From the NCBI GenBank assembly GCA_043719385.1, contig JAYSTY010000474.1:1-59637 (forward strand): 59,637 bases of DNA, in the 5' to 3' direction. The notes beneath the pieces were generated by a model. The model made no database searches, was not told the origin of the DNA, and worked only from the letters and a program-made list of their open reading frames with translations. The stretch is from JAFDVL01 sp043719385 (GTDB lineage: Bacteria > Acidobacteriota > Blastocatellia > RBC074). This document shows, piece after piece, positions 7,548-17,800 of the stretch (positions within the stretch are counted from its first letter, which is position 1; the number at the start of each line of letters is the position of its first letter). The translations under genes and the position numbers were made by a program.

Positions 7548-8867
7548 TTATTTTTTCTTCGCCGCTTCGATTTTTGCGCTCATCATTACGACAAAATCTT
7601 CGTTTGAATTGAAACCCGCCTGACGGAAACTTACCTGTCCGTTGCGATCAAAAATCATCGTGGTTGGAATTGAGTTGATGCCAAAATATCCATCCAAATA
7701 ATTGGCATAAACGACCGGCAATTTTATTTTTTGTCCTTTGACATAAGGGTCAACGTAGTTGCGGTCATCATCGGTGTTGATGGCTAAAAAAATTACGTCT
7801 TTGTCTTCTTTGTACTTGACCATTGTTTTTTCAAGTTCCGGCATTTCGATACGGCACGGCCCGCACCACGTCGCCCAAAAATTGGCAACGACCACTTTGC
7901 CTTTGTAATCCGCGAGCCTGACCTCGCCGCCGTTCAGTTTGGTCAATTTGTAAAGTAATGGATCACTGACATTTTCGTTGGGGTTGGGCAGTTCGACTTT
8001 GGCTAAACGCTCGGCATCGTCTTTCGTAATGGTGTCGTAGGTTTTTAGCAAATGATCGCCCAGGCCTTTTTCAGAACCATTTTTTGCGGTGTAAAGTTGA
8101 CCGAGCTTGTGACGAATTTCATCTCGCTCGCTGCTTTCAGTGCCTTCCATCGAACGCACAAACGCCTGGAGATAAAACTCAATCGCCTGGTCGGTATTCT
8201 TTCGTTTTTCCGCGAGATTGCCCAATAGTGCAACGGTGACGGCAAGCGGCGATTGTTTGTAGCTTTTGGTCAGGTCAGATTCAGCTTTGTCGAGGTTGCC
8301 CAGATCGTTGTGGACTTGTCCGCGCAACAAATGCACCGAGCCAAAGGCGCGATTTTTTTGCAGCTCCCATTGGCCTGGGCTGACCTTGGCAGGCTTGATT
8401 CTGGCGGCAAACATGTCTTCGACCGACTTGACCAGTTTGTCAGCATAAGTCAGCGCTTTGGGTAAATCTCCCTCGGCTTTTCGTTCGCGCAACGCTGTCA
8501 CCAGAACCGTCAGTTTTTCAAACTCGCGGTCATTCGCGGCGACGATTCTTTCAGCATAGGCAATCTGCCGATTGCGGTCGCGCAATTCAGTAGCGAATTT
8601 GAATAACTCGCCTTCGATTTCGGCCCGGCTGCCGCTGTTGGGGAATTTCCTGAGAAAATTATCAAGGTTCTCCATCATCTTCAGCTTATCGCCGCCGGAG
8701 CTTTGAATCGCTCCACGCAATTCCTGCTCTTCATCAGATTTATCGTGTGCCGATGTTGCAGGAGCTTTAGCCGCTGCGTCAGGAGTTTTCATCTTTGGTC
8801 TTTCCTGTGCAAAGACGGACCAGCAAATGGTGAGCGAGATAATTAGAGTACTAAGTTTAAATTTCAT
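7548..8867 (-). CDS. Exported TlpA-like thioredoxin with N-terminal helical repeats
   Basis: 439 residues with a signal peptide (KLSTLIISLTICWSVFAQ). A middle region of about 250 residues looks like tetratricopeptide-type helices (FGSVHLLRGQVHNDLGNLDK, SPLAVTVALLGNLAEKRKN). The C-terminal third is a TlpA/ResA thioredoxin fold with ANFWATWCGPC (active-site cysteines 335 and 338) and the cis-Pro loop NSIPTTMIFD. Such proteins reduce disulfides in exported proteins, for example apocytochromes c. No cytochrome maturation genes lie nearby, so the target is unknown. A Ser/Ala-rich linker follows the signal peptide. Confidence 0.85.
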   Translation of the reverse strand: MKFKLSTLIISLTICWSVFAQERPKMKTPDAAAKAPATSAHDKSDEEQELRGAIQSSGGDKLKMMENLDNFLRKFPNSGSRAEIEGELFKFATELRDRNRQIAYAERIVAANDREFEKLTVLVTALRERKAEGDLPKALTYADKLVKSVEDMFAARIKPAKVSPGQWELQKNRAFGSVHLLRGQVHNDLGNLDKAESDLTKSYKQSPLAVTVALLGNLAEKRKNTDQAIEFYLQAFVRSMEGTESSERDEIRHKLGQLYTAKNGSEKGLGDHLLKTYDTITKDDAERLAKVELPNPNENVSDPLLYKLTKLNGGEVRLADYKGKVVVANFWATWCGPCRIEMPELEKTMVKYKEDKDVIFLAINTDDDRNYVDPYVKGQKIKLPVVYANYLDGYFGINSIPTTMIFDRNGQVSFRQAGFNSNEDFVVMMSAKIEAAKKK

Positions 8868-8970
8868 TGGTTTATCAGGTTGAAAATAACAGGGGCAATT
8901 TGGAATGACGCAGAAGCGAAAAGTAAACTACAAGCAACGCTTCATTGCAACAGAGAAATTTTCAAAAGAA

Positions 8971-9002
8971 ACAGCGCAGGAGTTATCAAACTCCTGCGCT
9001 GT
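8971..9002 (-). terminator. Rho-independent terminator of the first APC permease
   Basis: ACAGCGCAGGAGTT (8971-8984) pairs perfectly with 8989-9002 around a four-base loop. On the minus strand it is followed by TTTCTTTTG, 27 bases after the permease stop. Confidence 0.8.
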
Positions 9003-9028
9003 AGTCGAACCAATATTTTGCATCAGTA

Positions 9029-10714
9029 CTAACGATTATTTCTCTGCGCCAGCTTGCTGTGATGCCTGCCATACACAAAATAAATCACCAGTCCAATTGC
9101 CATCCAGATAATCAAGCGCAGCCACGTATCCCACGGCAAACTTGCCATCAATAAAAGGCTGGTAATCGCTGAAAGCGGCGCCACTACCCAAACAGCGGCA
9201 ACTTTGAAAGGTCGTGGCAAATTGGGATTAGTTTTTCGTAACACTAAAATTCCAATGGCTACGATCACAAACGCGAACAACGTTCCGATACTGACAAGTT
9301 CGCCCAGCAAATCAATCGGAACCAGCGCTGCCATAATTGCCACAATTCCGCCTGTCAGCAAAGTAGTAATATGTGGAGTTTGATATTTCGGATGAACTTT
9401 CGCAGCCCAGGCCGGCAGTAACCCGTCTTTCGCCATTGAATAAAAAACACGCGGTTGTCCCATCATCATCACAACCATGGTGGAGCTTAATCCCAAAACC
9501 GTGCCTCCTAAAACAATGAGTTTGAATGAAGTCAGCAACGTTTTCATAAACGAGCCGTTCGCGGCCTGGTTGGCGGCAGCGCCCATGGCGGCGGCGATTG
9601 GTGCGGTTTCCCCTTTCAACTGCGTATAGGAAATTAACCCGACCATAATGCCGGAAACCAAAATATACAAAACCGTACAAATCAACAGCGAACCAATGAT
9701 GCCGCGCGGCATGTCACGTTGGGGATTCTTCGCTTCCTGCGCCGCAGTCGAAACCGCGTCAAAGCCTATATACGCAAAGAAAATTACTGCCGCACCCGTA
9801 AAAATTCCGCTGATGCCAAACTCGCCGAAGACGCCTGTATTGGGTGGAATGAACGCCGCACAACCGGCTGTTCCGGCGGCACATCCGATCCCGATATTCG
9901 ACATATTGACGAAGCCGATTCCAGCAATAATAAACAGGACAACAATAAAAAGTTTGACCATCACAACCAGTGAATTGAAGCTGGCTGATTCCTGAATCCC
10001 TTTGACCAACAACAGGCAAATCGCAATCGAAATCAAAAAAGCAGGTAGGTTGAAAAGCGCTGTTTCAATCGGCGCTGTAACTCCCACCTGCGACATCGCT
10101 TTGGTTAATTCCGTTGTAATAACATTCAAACCAAGACCTGGATGTAAAATCGTATCGCCGACTTTTGTGCCGTCAACCTTCTGAATCATCTCAGCGGTAA
10201 AGGTCACAAATTTTGTTCCGGGAGCCGCGCTCAAACTGACCGGAAACGGAATGCCCACAGCGCCTAATAATTTGACCACGTTACCAGACCATCCGACCGC
10301 AACAGTCGCCGCACCAAATGCATATTCAAGAATTAAATCCCAACCAATAATCCACGCCACAAACTCGCCCAGCGTGGCATATCCATAAGCGTACGCCGAA
10401 CCGGAAATTGGAACAGCCGAAGCGAACTCCGAGTAGCACAAAGCCGCAAATAAACTAACGATTCCCGCAACGATCATCGAAATCACAACTGCCGGACCTG
10501 CATGTTTTCCGGCGGCTTGCCCGGTTAAAACGAAAATACCTGTTCCGATAATGGCGCCAATTCCGAGAAACGTTAAGGCGGATGCACTCAAAGTTTTTTT
10601 CAACGTGTGCTCGCCAGTTTCCCCAGCTTCAGCGATGATTTCATTAATGGGTTTGGTCGCCATTAGATTGGCGATGAATTTATTAATGGGTTTAGTCGCA
10701 ATTTGGTTGGACAT
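9029..10714 (-). CDS. APC-family amino acid permease (cationic amino acid transporter type)
   Basis: 561 residues from the ATG at 10714, placed by GGAGG five bases upstream; a TTG directly before it is less likely. About 12-14 membrane segments. The first carries the APC signature GIGAIIGTGIFVLTG; later IGFDAVSTAAQEAKNPQRDMP is typical of the CAT subgroup. It would import amino acids across the inner membrane; the substrate is not readable. The cytoplasmic N-terminus contains a tandem repeat of ATKPIN-x-x-IA (residues about 5-14 and 19-29), also visible in the DNA. The loop between helices 3 and 4 is long. A second APC permease follows 118 bases downstream on the same strand. Confidence 0.9.
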   Translation of the reverse strand: MSNQIATKPINKFIANLMATKPINEIIAEAGETGEHTLKKTLSASALTFLGIGAIIGTGIFVLTGQAAGKHAGPAVVISMIVAGIVSLFAALCYSEFASAVPISGSAYAYGYATLGEFVAWIIGWDLILEYAFGAATVAVGWSGNVVKLLGAVGIPFPVSLSAAPGTKFVTFTAEMIQKVDGTKVGDTILHPGLGLNVITTELTKAMSQVGVTAPIETALFNLPAFLISIAICLLLVKGIQESASFNSLVVMVKLFIVVLFIIAGIGFVNMSNIGIGCAAGTAGCAAFIPPNTGVFGEFGISGIFTGAAVIFFAYIGFDAVSTAAQEAKNPQRDMPRGIIGSLLICTVLYILVSGIMVGLISYTQLKGETAPIAAAMGAAANQAANGSFMKTLLTSFKLIVLGGTVLGLSSTMVVMMMGQPRVFYSMAKDGLLPAWAAKVHPKYQTPHITTLLTGGIVAIMAALVPIDLLGELVSIGTLFAFVIVAIGILVLRKTNPNLPRPFKVAAVWVVAPLSAITSLLLMASLPWDTWLRLIIWMAIGLVIYFVYGRHHSKLAQRNNR

Positions 10715-10832
10715 CAAGACCTCCGATAATTTATTGAGTTATTTTTACTTGCTTGATTGGGCGGAAATTCTTGTTTGATCTTCAAGCTCCGCTTTTTGAA
10801 CTTGCAAACTCTAAGCTGAACTGCGCCAGCGG

Positions 10833-12314
10833 TCAATGGCTGCTCTTTCTATTCCACCAGAAATACACGGGAACCCCTGTCGCAATAATCAACAATCCAG
10901 GCCACGTCGCCGCCGTTTGATAGGTGAATAACACAGCGAGAATGATCGCGGCTCCGACAATGTAAAGCGCAGGAATTATCGGATAGCCGAAAGCTTTGTA
11001 CGGACGTTCGACATTGGGTTGTTTGCTCCGCAAAACAAATATTCCAGCTATCGTCAAAATATAAAAAATCAATGCCGCCGAAATCACGTATGTCAGCAAA
11101 TCGCCATAAAGATTTCCGTAGCTGACTTTGCCATCTGCCGCAGTTTTGATCGTGCGTGGCAACACATAAAACGCTGCCCACAAGCCCTGAATAAGTAAGC
11201 CCCACGCCGGAACTGCATTTTTATTCAGCTCTCCCGCTGCCTTAAAAAATAATCCATCTTTTGCCATCGCGTAATACGCACGCGCGCCTGACAGAATCAA
11301 TCCATTGTTACAACCAAACGTCGAGACCATAATCGCTGCTGCCATCAACGTAGCTCCGACGCCGGGGAAAATTACTTCAGCCGTAGCCGACGCGACGCGA
11401 TCACTTGGCACAGCCTGAATTGTCTCAAACGGCAACGTCACGAGATAAGCGAAATTCGCCAGTAAATACAGCCCAATCACGAGGATTGTGCCGAATGCCA
11501 GCGACAACGGAATATTACGTTTTGGATTGATGACTTCTCCGGCAGTGAAGGTGATGCTGTTCCACGCGTCGGCGGAAAATAAGGAATTGGTTTGCGCGAC
11601 ACAAATGCCAACAAATAATCCCAGCGGCAACGAAGCCAGTACCCCATGTCCGACATCCTGTAACGATCCGCGTACCGTCCAGAAATCTCCAAAATTCAGG
11701 CTCACGGCATTTGTCTTCCACCCAATGACAAAGCCCAAAACAATCAGGGCGATCAACGCTCCGGTTTTCGCAAACGTGAAGACGTTTTGAATTAATTTTC
11801 CCAACTTGAGGCCGCGTGTATTAATCCACGTCAGCAGCGCAATCAAAAGAATTCCCACCAACTGCGCCGTCGAAAGCGAGACGGCATAACTTGAACCCAA
11901 ATGAATCGGCGGAATCAAATAATTTGTTTCGGAAATCCCTGGAACTAACACGCCCAGATACCGCGCAAAGCCAACGGCTACCGCCGCAATCGTTCCCGTT
12001 TGAATCACAAAGAAAAATGTCCAGCCATACAGAAATCCCCAGAGCGGTGAAAAGGCTTCACGCAGGTAAACATATTGTCCACCAGCCTTCGGCATCATCG
12101 CGGCGAGTTCGCCGTAGCTCATCGCGCCGATTAATGTTAACAGGCCTGTGATGAGCCAGACTACGATGAGCCAGCCGGGAGAACCGACCTGCCGCGCAAT
12201 GTCGGCGGAGACAATAAAAATGCCGGAACCAATCATGGATCCGGCAACAATCATTGTGGAATCTAGTAAGCCTAAACCGCGAACAAATTGTTCGTCGTTA
12301 TTTTCCTGGGCCAT
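10833..12314 (-). CDS. APC-family amino acid permease (LAT type)
   Basis: 493 residues, about 12 membrane segments. The first has AGSMIGSGIFIVSADIARQ, the APC substrate-backbone binding loop of the L-amino acid transporter type; PKAGGQYVYLREAFSP and EVINPKRNIPLSLAFG follow as expected. An inner-membrane antiporter or symporter for neutral amino acids is the usual role; the exact substrate is unknown. It starts 16 bases downstream of rseP, so expression with rseP is possible, and it precedes the CAT-type permease. Confidence 0.9.
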   Translation of the reverse strand: MAQENNDEQFVRGLGLLDSTMIVAGSMIGSGIFIVSADIARQVGSPGWLIVVWLITGLLTLIGAMSYGELAAMMPKAGGQYVYLREAFSPLWGFLYGWTFFFVIQTGTIAAVAVGFARYLGVLVPGISETNYLIPPIHLGSSYAVSLSTAQLVGILLIALLTWINTRGLKLGKLIQNVFTFAKTGALIALIVLGFVIGWKTNAVSLNFGDFWTVRGSLQDVGHGVLASLPLGLFVGICVAQTNSLFSADAWNSITFTAGEVINPKRNIPLSLAFGTILVIGLYLLANFAYLVTLPFETIQAVPSDRVASATAEVIFPGVGATLMAAAIMVSTFGCNNGLILSGARAYYAMAKDGLFFKAAGELNKNAVPAWGLLIQGLWAAFYVLPRTIKTAADGKVSYGNLYGDLLTYVISAALIFYILTIAGIFVLRSKQPNVERPYKAFGYPIIPALYIVGAAIILAVLFTYQTAATWPGLLIIATGVPVYFWWNRKSSH

Positions 12315-12330
12315 ATTTTTTCAGCAGGGT

Positions 12331-13764
12331 TCATTTGCCCGGTTGTGGTGCGGGCGCTGTTTGCGTGGCCGGTGCAGCCTCGCTTGATTTACCAAATGGC
12401 AGGATGCGTAAAATGTCATTCGCAAAGACAAACAGCATCAGCGCCATCAGGGCGACAAAACCAACCTGTTGCAGGCGTTCGCGGATGTTCATCGTTAAAG
12501 TCATCCCGACTAAGCCCAGCAACGCCTCAACGAAAATCAACACGATCATGCCGCCGTCCAGCACGGGAATCGGCAACAAATTCATGATGCCGAGGTTCAT
12601 ACTTAACAATCCCATCATGTTAATTACACCCGCCCAGCCTGCAACATCAAAAATATCGGAAACCTGTTTTGCCATTCCGATAGGGCCAGCCACCGAAGTT
12701 CGCGCCGAACGTTGTCCTGCAAAAATTTGTTTGAAGACAATGCCCGTTAAGCGAATGATGCGCCAGTTGTATTTCCAACCAAAAGCCAGCGCCGAAGTAA
12801 GCGAACTGGTTTGCACAAGAGCCGTATTTTTAGGCGCGAAGCCGAGCCGATATTCATTGGCTTTCTCGTCTTTTTTCGGTTTGGCTTTAAGGTCGAGTAG
12901 TTGTTGACCCCGCGCAATTTTTAAAGTAACTTCCTCACCTTTGCTGTCATTCAACGCTTCTTTAAATTTTCGAAAGACGGTGACGGCAACGCCATTAATT
13001 TCCATGATTTTGTCGCCGGGTTTCAGACCCGCAGCGGCAGCGGCAGAATCAGGTGCGATGCTGCTCACGCCCAAACCATTCAATATCGGTTCGACATCCA
13101 GGGTTCCATATTCTTCGCCATCTTTGGTTTTCTCACCACGAATTTGGGCGGTGAGATTGGAGGTTTGTCCGTTGCGTTCAACCACTAACGGGATCGTTTC
13201 ATTCGGATGAATTTTTATTTCGTCATCAAAATCTGCCCAGGTTGGATTTGCTTTGTCATGATAGCTAACAATCCGGTCACCGGTTTTCAAGCCTGCTTGT
13301 TCGGCGGCTGAGCCTGGTTTGACATCGCCGATCACGATTTGTTGCGACCACGAAATATCTTCGTGATAGCCAATCATAATTGCGGCGGTCGGAATCGCAA
13401 TGGCCGTGATGATGTTGAAAGCCGGCCCCGCAAGCGCAACCAGAAACCGCTTCCATTTGGCATGCGCGAGAAACTCTTCGACGGAGCCTTCGCTCTTGCC
13501 CTGAATCATTTCCAGGTTTTCGCCGCGAAATTTGACATAACCACCCAGCGGCAATGCACTGATGCGGAAATCAGTTCCGCCCCAGTCGAATCCAATCAGG
13601 CGCTTCCCGAATCCGACGGAGAAAACTTCAGCGGGAATGCCCAGCCATTTGGCGACGATGAAATGCCCGAATTCGTGAATCGTCACCATCGCGCAAAGGA
13701 CAATAATAAAAACCAACAGACCAGAAAAACTGAATAAAAGCGTAATTGGGAAGTTCAACTTCAT
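12331..13764 (-). CDS. rseP: RseP-type site-2 intramembrane metalloprotease
   Basis: 477 residues. Zinc motif HEFGH at 30-34 lies in the first membrane segment and the LDGG motif (NLLPIPVLDGG) near the C-terminus supplies the third zinc ligand. Two PDZ domains are visible between them (GDVKPGSAAEQAGLKTGD and SIAPDSAAAAAGLKPGD). The family cleaves anti-sigma factors and signal-peptide remnants in the inner membrane. An ECF sigma gene lies upstream, but no anti-sigma gene is adjacent. GAGGAGG abuts the ATG with zero spacing. A TTG two codons later has ideal spacing and might be the true start. A Lys/Ala/Pro-rich tail (about 25 residues) is unusual but plausible. Confidence 0.93.
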   Translation of the reverse strand: MKLNFPITLLFSFSGLLVFIIVLCAMVTIHEFGHFIVAKWLGIPAEVFSVGFGKRLIGFDWGGTDFRISALPLGGYVKFRGENLEMIQGKSEGSVEEFLAHAKWKRFLVALAGPAFNIITAIAIPTAAIMIGYHEDISWSQQIVIGDVKPGSAAEQAGLKTGDRIVSYHDKANPTWADFDDEIKIHPNETIPLVVERNGQTSNLTAQIRGEKTKDGEEYGTLDVEPILNGLGVSSIAPDSAAAAAGLKPGDKIMEINGVAVTVFRKFKEALNDSKGEEVTLKIARGQQLLDLKAKPKKDEKANEYRLGFAPKNTALVQTSSLTSALAFGWKYNWRIIRLTGIVFKQIFAGQRSARTSVAGPIGMAKQVSDIFDVAGWAGVINMMGLLSMNLGIMNLLPIPVLDGGMIVLIFVEALLGLVGMTLTMNIRERLQQVGFVALMALMLFVFANDILRILPFGKSSEAAPATQTAPAPQPGK

Positions 13765-13979
13765 CCTCCTCTATACTGTGCCGAAAACCTGAGTTTTGCG
13801 GCTGACCGCTGTCACGATAAAAAACAACAATTAAGACATTGGCAGTGTAGGCTACGCACGAATAGGGTGTCAAACAAGTATTATGAACCGTACTCTTAAA
13901 CTATTTGCAGCACAGCAGGTTGGGGTGAAATTTTAGCGATGGGAGGTGTTGCTGGTGTAAGTTCAGTGTAGAGAACCCA

Positions 13980-14025
13980 GCTCGCCACGGCTCGCGGTAC
14001 TGTACCTGGCAGCTTAGCGAAACCG
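13980..14025. repeat. 46-bp palindromic repeat, copy B
   Basis: Gap-free 46-base alignment with copies at 2583-2628 and 55661-55706; core CTCGCGGTACTGTACC. It ends 7 bases before the 3' end of the sigma factor gene. The rest of the 13765-14031 gap holds no ORF with coding signs. Confidence 0.7.
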
Positions 14026-14031
14026 AGAGGC

Positions 14032-14592
14032 TTATTTCATTTGCTGATACAGCCAGACCTTAGCTGTGCGCCAATCTCGTTTGACTGTCCGTTCAGAAAC
14101 GCTCAACACTTCGGCAACCTCTTCAACGGTCAGTCCGCCAAAAAATCGTAATTCAACGATCCGCGCCTGTTGCGCATCAAGCTCCGCCAGACGATTCAGG
14201 GCGTCGTCCAGAATTACCAAATCCAGATTTCGCTCGGCGGTAAAACTAATGGCTTCATCGAGTGAAATGTGCGGTTCTTTGCCGCCCCGTTTCTGCGCTT
14301 TTTTTTCTTCGGCGTGATTGACCAGAATGCGGCGCATCATTTGGGCGGCCAGGCCGAAAAATTGTGCGCGATTGCGCCAGTCAACTTCGCGTTGATTGAC
14401 CAGACGTAAATAGGCTTCGTGAACTAAGGCTGTGGGTTGCAGGGTGTGATCGGGCCGTTCCCGCTTTAACTGATAAGCCGCCAGTTTACGCAATTCGCCG
14501 TAAACAATTGGCAATAATTCATCAAGCGAGGCCTTGTCGCCTGTCTGCGCTTTTTGTAGTAGTTGTGTAACAGCGGGTTGCGTAATCATCAT
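14032..14592 (-). CDS. ECF sigma factor, Sigma70_ECF (Sig-70_X6) type
   Basis: 186 residues. Region 2 (ELRKLAAYQLKRERPDHTLQ, then NRAQFFGLAAQMMRRILV) and region 4 (RIVELRFFGGLTVEEVAEVLSVSERTVKRDW) match the ECF group abundant in Acidobacteria and Planctomycetes. It would direct RNA polymerase to a small regulon. No anti-sigma gene lies next to it. It is divergent from the giant secreted propeller protein at 14877 with 284 bases between, which makes that gene a candidate target. GGAAGG abuts two tandem ATGs (14592, 14589), so the start is uncertain by one codon. Confidence 0.92.
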   Translation of the reverse strand: MMITQPAVTQLLQKAQTGDKASLDELLPIVYGELRKLAAYQLKRERPDHTLQPTALVHEAYLRLVNQREVDWRNRAQFFGLAAQMMRRILVNHAEEKKAQKRGGKEPHISLDEAISFTAERNLDLVILDDALNRLAELDAQQARIVELRFFGGLTVEEVAEVLSVSERTVKRDWRTAKVWLYQQMK

Positions 14593-14876
14593 CCTTCCTT
14601 ACCAAATCAGTTACTTGCAGGGCAGGGGCAACGGCGATTGTCGCTTAACTCAGCGATGATTGCAAAAAAAAGTTGCGCTGACCTGTCCCGCTTTTCCACT
14701 GAACTCTGCGTTACTCAAATGATCTGGCAGCCTAATTGATTTATCGTTTAAGCCCACGTCTCCATTAGCCCCATCTTGACAGCTTAACCAGGCTCACACC
14801 AATTAGCTGCGAATTACTGACACGAGATATTTGCCAACCGCTTTTCCGGTTCCAATAATCGAAGCAAGAAAAAATT
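14593..14876. promoter_or_regulatory. Divergent intergenic region between ECF sigma gene and giant secreted protein
   Basis: 284 bases without coding signs. TTGACA occurs at 14776-14781 on the plus strand, but no convincing -10 follows at 16-18 bases. Both genes must start from here, so it should hold two promoters; I could not define either with confidence. Confidence 0.3.
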
Positions 14877-17800
14877 ATGCCTAGCAATAAAAATCTAAAC
14901 CTGTCCACTTACTCCGTTTATTTTACCTTAACTTTCTTTTTCGCCTTATTTTTGACCAGTATGACTGTTGCTCAAACGGTCAATCCGCAACCTATCGTAA
15001 CGGTTTCGGCGGCGGATTATCGCCCCGATACGGTTGTTGCTGCTGACAGTATTGTGGCGGGGTTCGGCGTTAATCTGGCGACAGGTTCTGAAAAAGGTGA
15101 AGACACTGATCCCGCAACGCCCGGCATTCAGCTTCCCAAAAAATTGCAGGGGGCGCGCGTTCTGGTCAATGGAGTAGAGGCAGATTTATTTTACGTCGGG
15201 CCAACGCAAATCAATTATTTAGTGCCTAAACAAACTGCACTGGGGACGGCAATTATTCGGGTCGAATCTCAAAATGGAGCATTCATTACCCATGGCACAT
15301 TACAGATCGGGCAGGTTGGGCCGGGAATTTTTACTGCGACGCAGGATGGAACCGGAGTTCCTTCCGCTTATGTTGTGCGGGTCAAGCCGGATAATTCACA
15401 GATCAACGAAACCATTTCCACGTATGACACCGGGACAAGTCGCTTTTTAGCCAAACCAATTGACCTCGGCCCAGCCGACGAAAAAGTTATTTTGATTTTG
15501 TTTTTGACGGGCATTCGCAACGCTCCCGATCCCAATGGTGATGGCAACGCGAACGAATCTGTCCGTGTGCTGGTCAACGGGAATGAACTGGTTCCTGCTT
15601 ATTCCGGCGTCCAGCCAAACTTCATCGGGCTGGATCAGATCAACGTTGAATTGCCGCGTTATTTGCTGGGCAATTCGGCGCTCGACATTCAAATTAAAGT
15701 TAATGGAATTTTATCGAATCGCTCCAACATCGAACTGGTTGCGCCGAATTTGACGAATCTGGGCTGGCGTGCGCGTGGCCTGGCTGGACGCACAGTCAGA
15801 AATTTTGCTTCGCTTGGTTCATATCTTTTTGCCGCAACGAATGAAGGCGTCTACCGCTCCAGCGATAACGGAGCCAATTGGGTTTTGGGCGGCGGCTTAC
15901 CAAATGCCACACAATTTTTATCGCTCGCGGTTTACAGCAATATCATTTATGCCGGATCAGAAGGCGGTGGCGTCTGGGTCAGTTATGACAGCGGCACAAA
16001 CTGGACAGCCTTCAATACTGGTTTAGCGGGCTTGAATTTGACGATTAACGGACTGACCTTTGATGGCGTAACTTTGTATGCCTCCACGAGCGGTGGCGTC
16101 TGTCGGTACAATCGCACGCTGAACATTTGGGAAGCGTTGAGCGCCGGATTGTCAGGCGCTAATTCGTTCATCAATAATTTTCTTGTGGATGCAGGCAATT
16201 ATTATATCGCCACCAATGGCGGTGTGTGTTTTTACAATCGCACCTCAAACATTTGGGAAACATTCAATGGCGGCTTGTCTGCGGGAACAAAAATTCTCAC
16301 GCTTGCCAGCGCAAATGGTGTGTTGTATGCGGGAACATTTGGCGGTGGTTTGTGCCGCTACAATCGCACGTCAAATCAATGGGAGCCAATCATCACCGGC
16401 TTGCCCGCGACTTTAACCGTTTCCTCAATCGTCATTGACGGACGCCGCTGTTTTATCGGCGCGCGCAATGGTGGCGTGTTTGTGACCAATGACGGCGGCG
16501 CAACGTGGCAAAGTGTGATTTCGGGATTGACCGCGCCTGATCTGTACGCGTTATGGCTCAGCGGCGGAGCAATTTTCGCCGGAGCGAATCAGGGCGGCGT
16601 CTTTGGCGCTCCGTTATCCAGCGGTAATTTTTCAGCCTGGTCGCAATCCGTTGCGCTTAACAAAAATACTTCGCGCGGAATTATCTTAGGCGGGGTAGAT
16701 TTCTTACTGAACTCGCTGAGCTATACGGTGCTGACACAACCAGGCCACGGCAGCCTGACCGGAACCGCACCAAATTTAGTCTATACTCCTACCACAAATT
16801 ATTTTGGTAGTGATTCCTTCACTTTCAAGATAAATAATGGCTTGGCAGACAGTCCAGTTGCGACAATCTACATCACTATTTATTCCGGCGGTAACAGTGC
16901 GCCGCTCGCTAACTCACAATCAGTTTCGACCAATCAGGGTATATCGAAAGCCATCGTTTTAAGCGCCAGTGATGCTGATGGCGATCCCTTGTCGTATGCA
17001 ATCGTTAGCGCTCCGACCAAAGGAACACTGAGCGGAGTTGCACCAAATCTTATTTATACACCAAATGCTGGATACGCCGGCGCAGACAGCTTTACCTTCA
17101 AAGCAAATGACGGCAAAGCAGATAGCAACATCGCCACAGTTTTAATTACTGTGGTGCAACCCAATCGCGCTCCCGTCATTACAGTTCCTGCGGCGCAAGC
17201 TACCACTGTCACACAGGCAGTGAGCTTTAATGTTTCCGCCACTGATCCTGATAATGGGCAGGCTTTGACGATTACTGCGACTGGTGTTCCCTCTGGTGCA
17301 GTCTTCAATTCACCTGGCGGTGGAACGGCGACCTTTACGTGGACGCCAGGCGTAGCTGGAACTTATACCGTTAACTTCACGGCGACCGACAGCGGTTCTC
17401 CGCAATTAAGCGATAGCAAATCTGTGACGATCACGGTTGCTCCTTCACTGCTTGCTGGTTACTGGTCAAGTTCGCTGATTACAGGTGGCGGCACAGTGCA
17501 GGATTTCGCCTTTCTGAATTCAAATGTCATCGTGGGGACGACACTGGGATTATGGCGTTCCGCCGATAATGGCGTGACGTGGACAGCCATTAATGCCGGT
17601 CTTCCAGCTGCAAAAAATATTATCAAATTGGTAGTGGTCGGGAATCGCCTGGTGGCAGCCAGCGGCGATGCCAAAATTTATTTTTCTGATGACCTGGGCG
17701 CGAATTGGAGTATTGGAGGAACAGGTCTGACGCAAGGCGGAGTAGCATATCCTTTGGGTTCACTGGTAGTATTTGGTTCGCGGCTTTTAGCGTTGATAAA

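Noticed and set aside
12254..12907. 217-codon plus-strand frame over the end of rseP
   Set aside because: Antisense to conserved rseP and permease codons, no recognisable domain.
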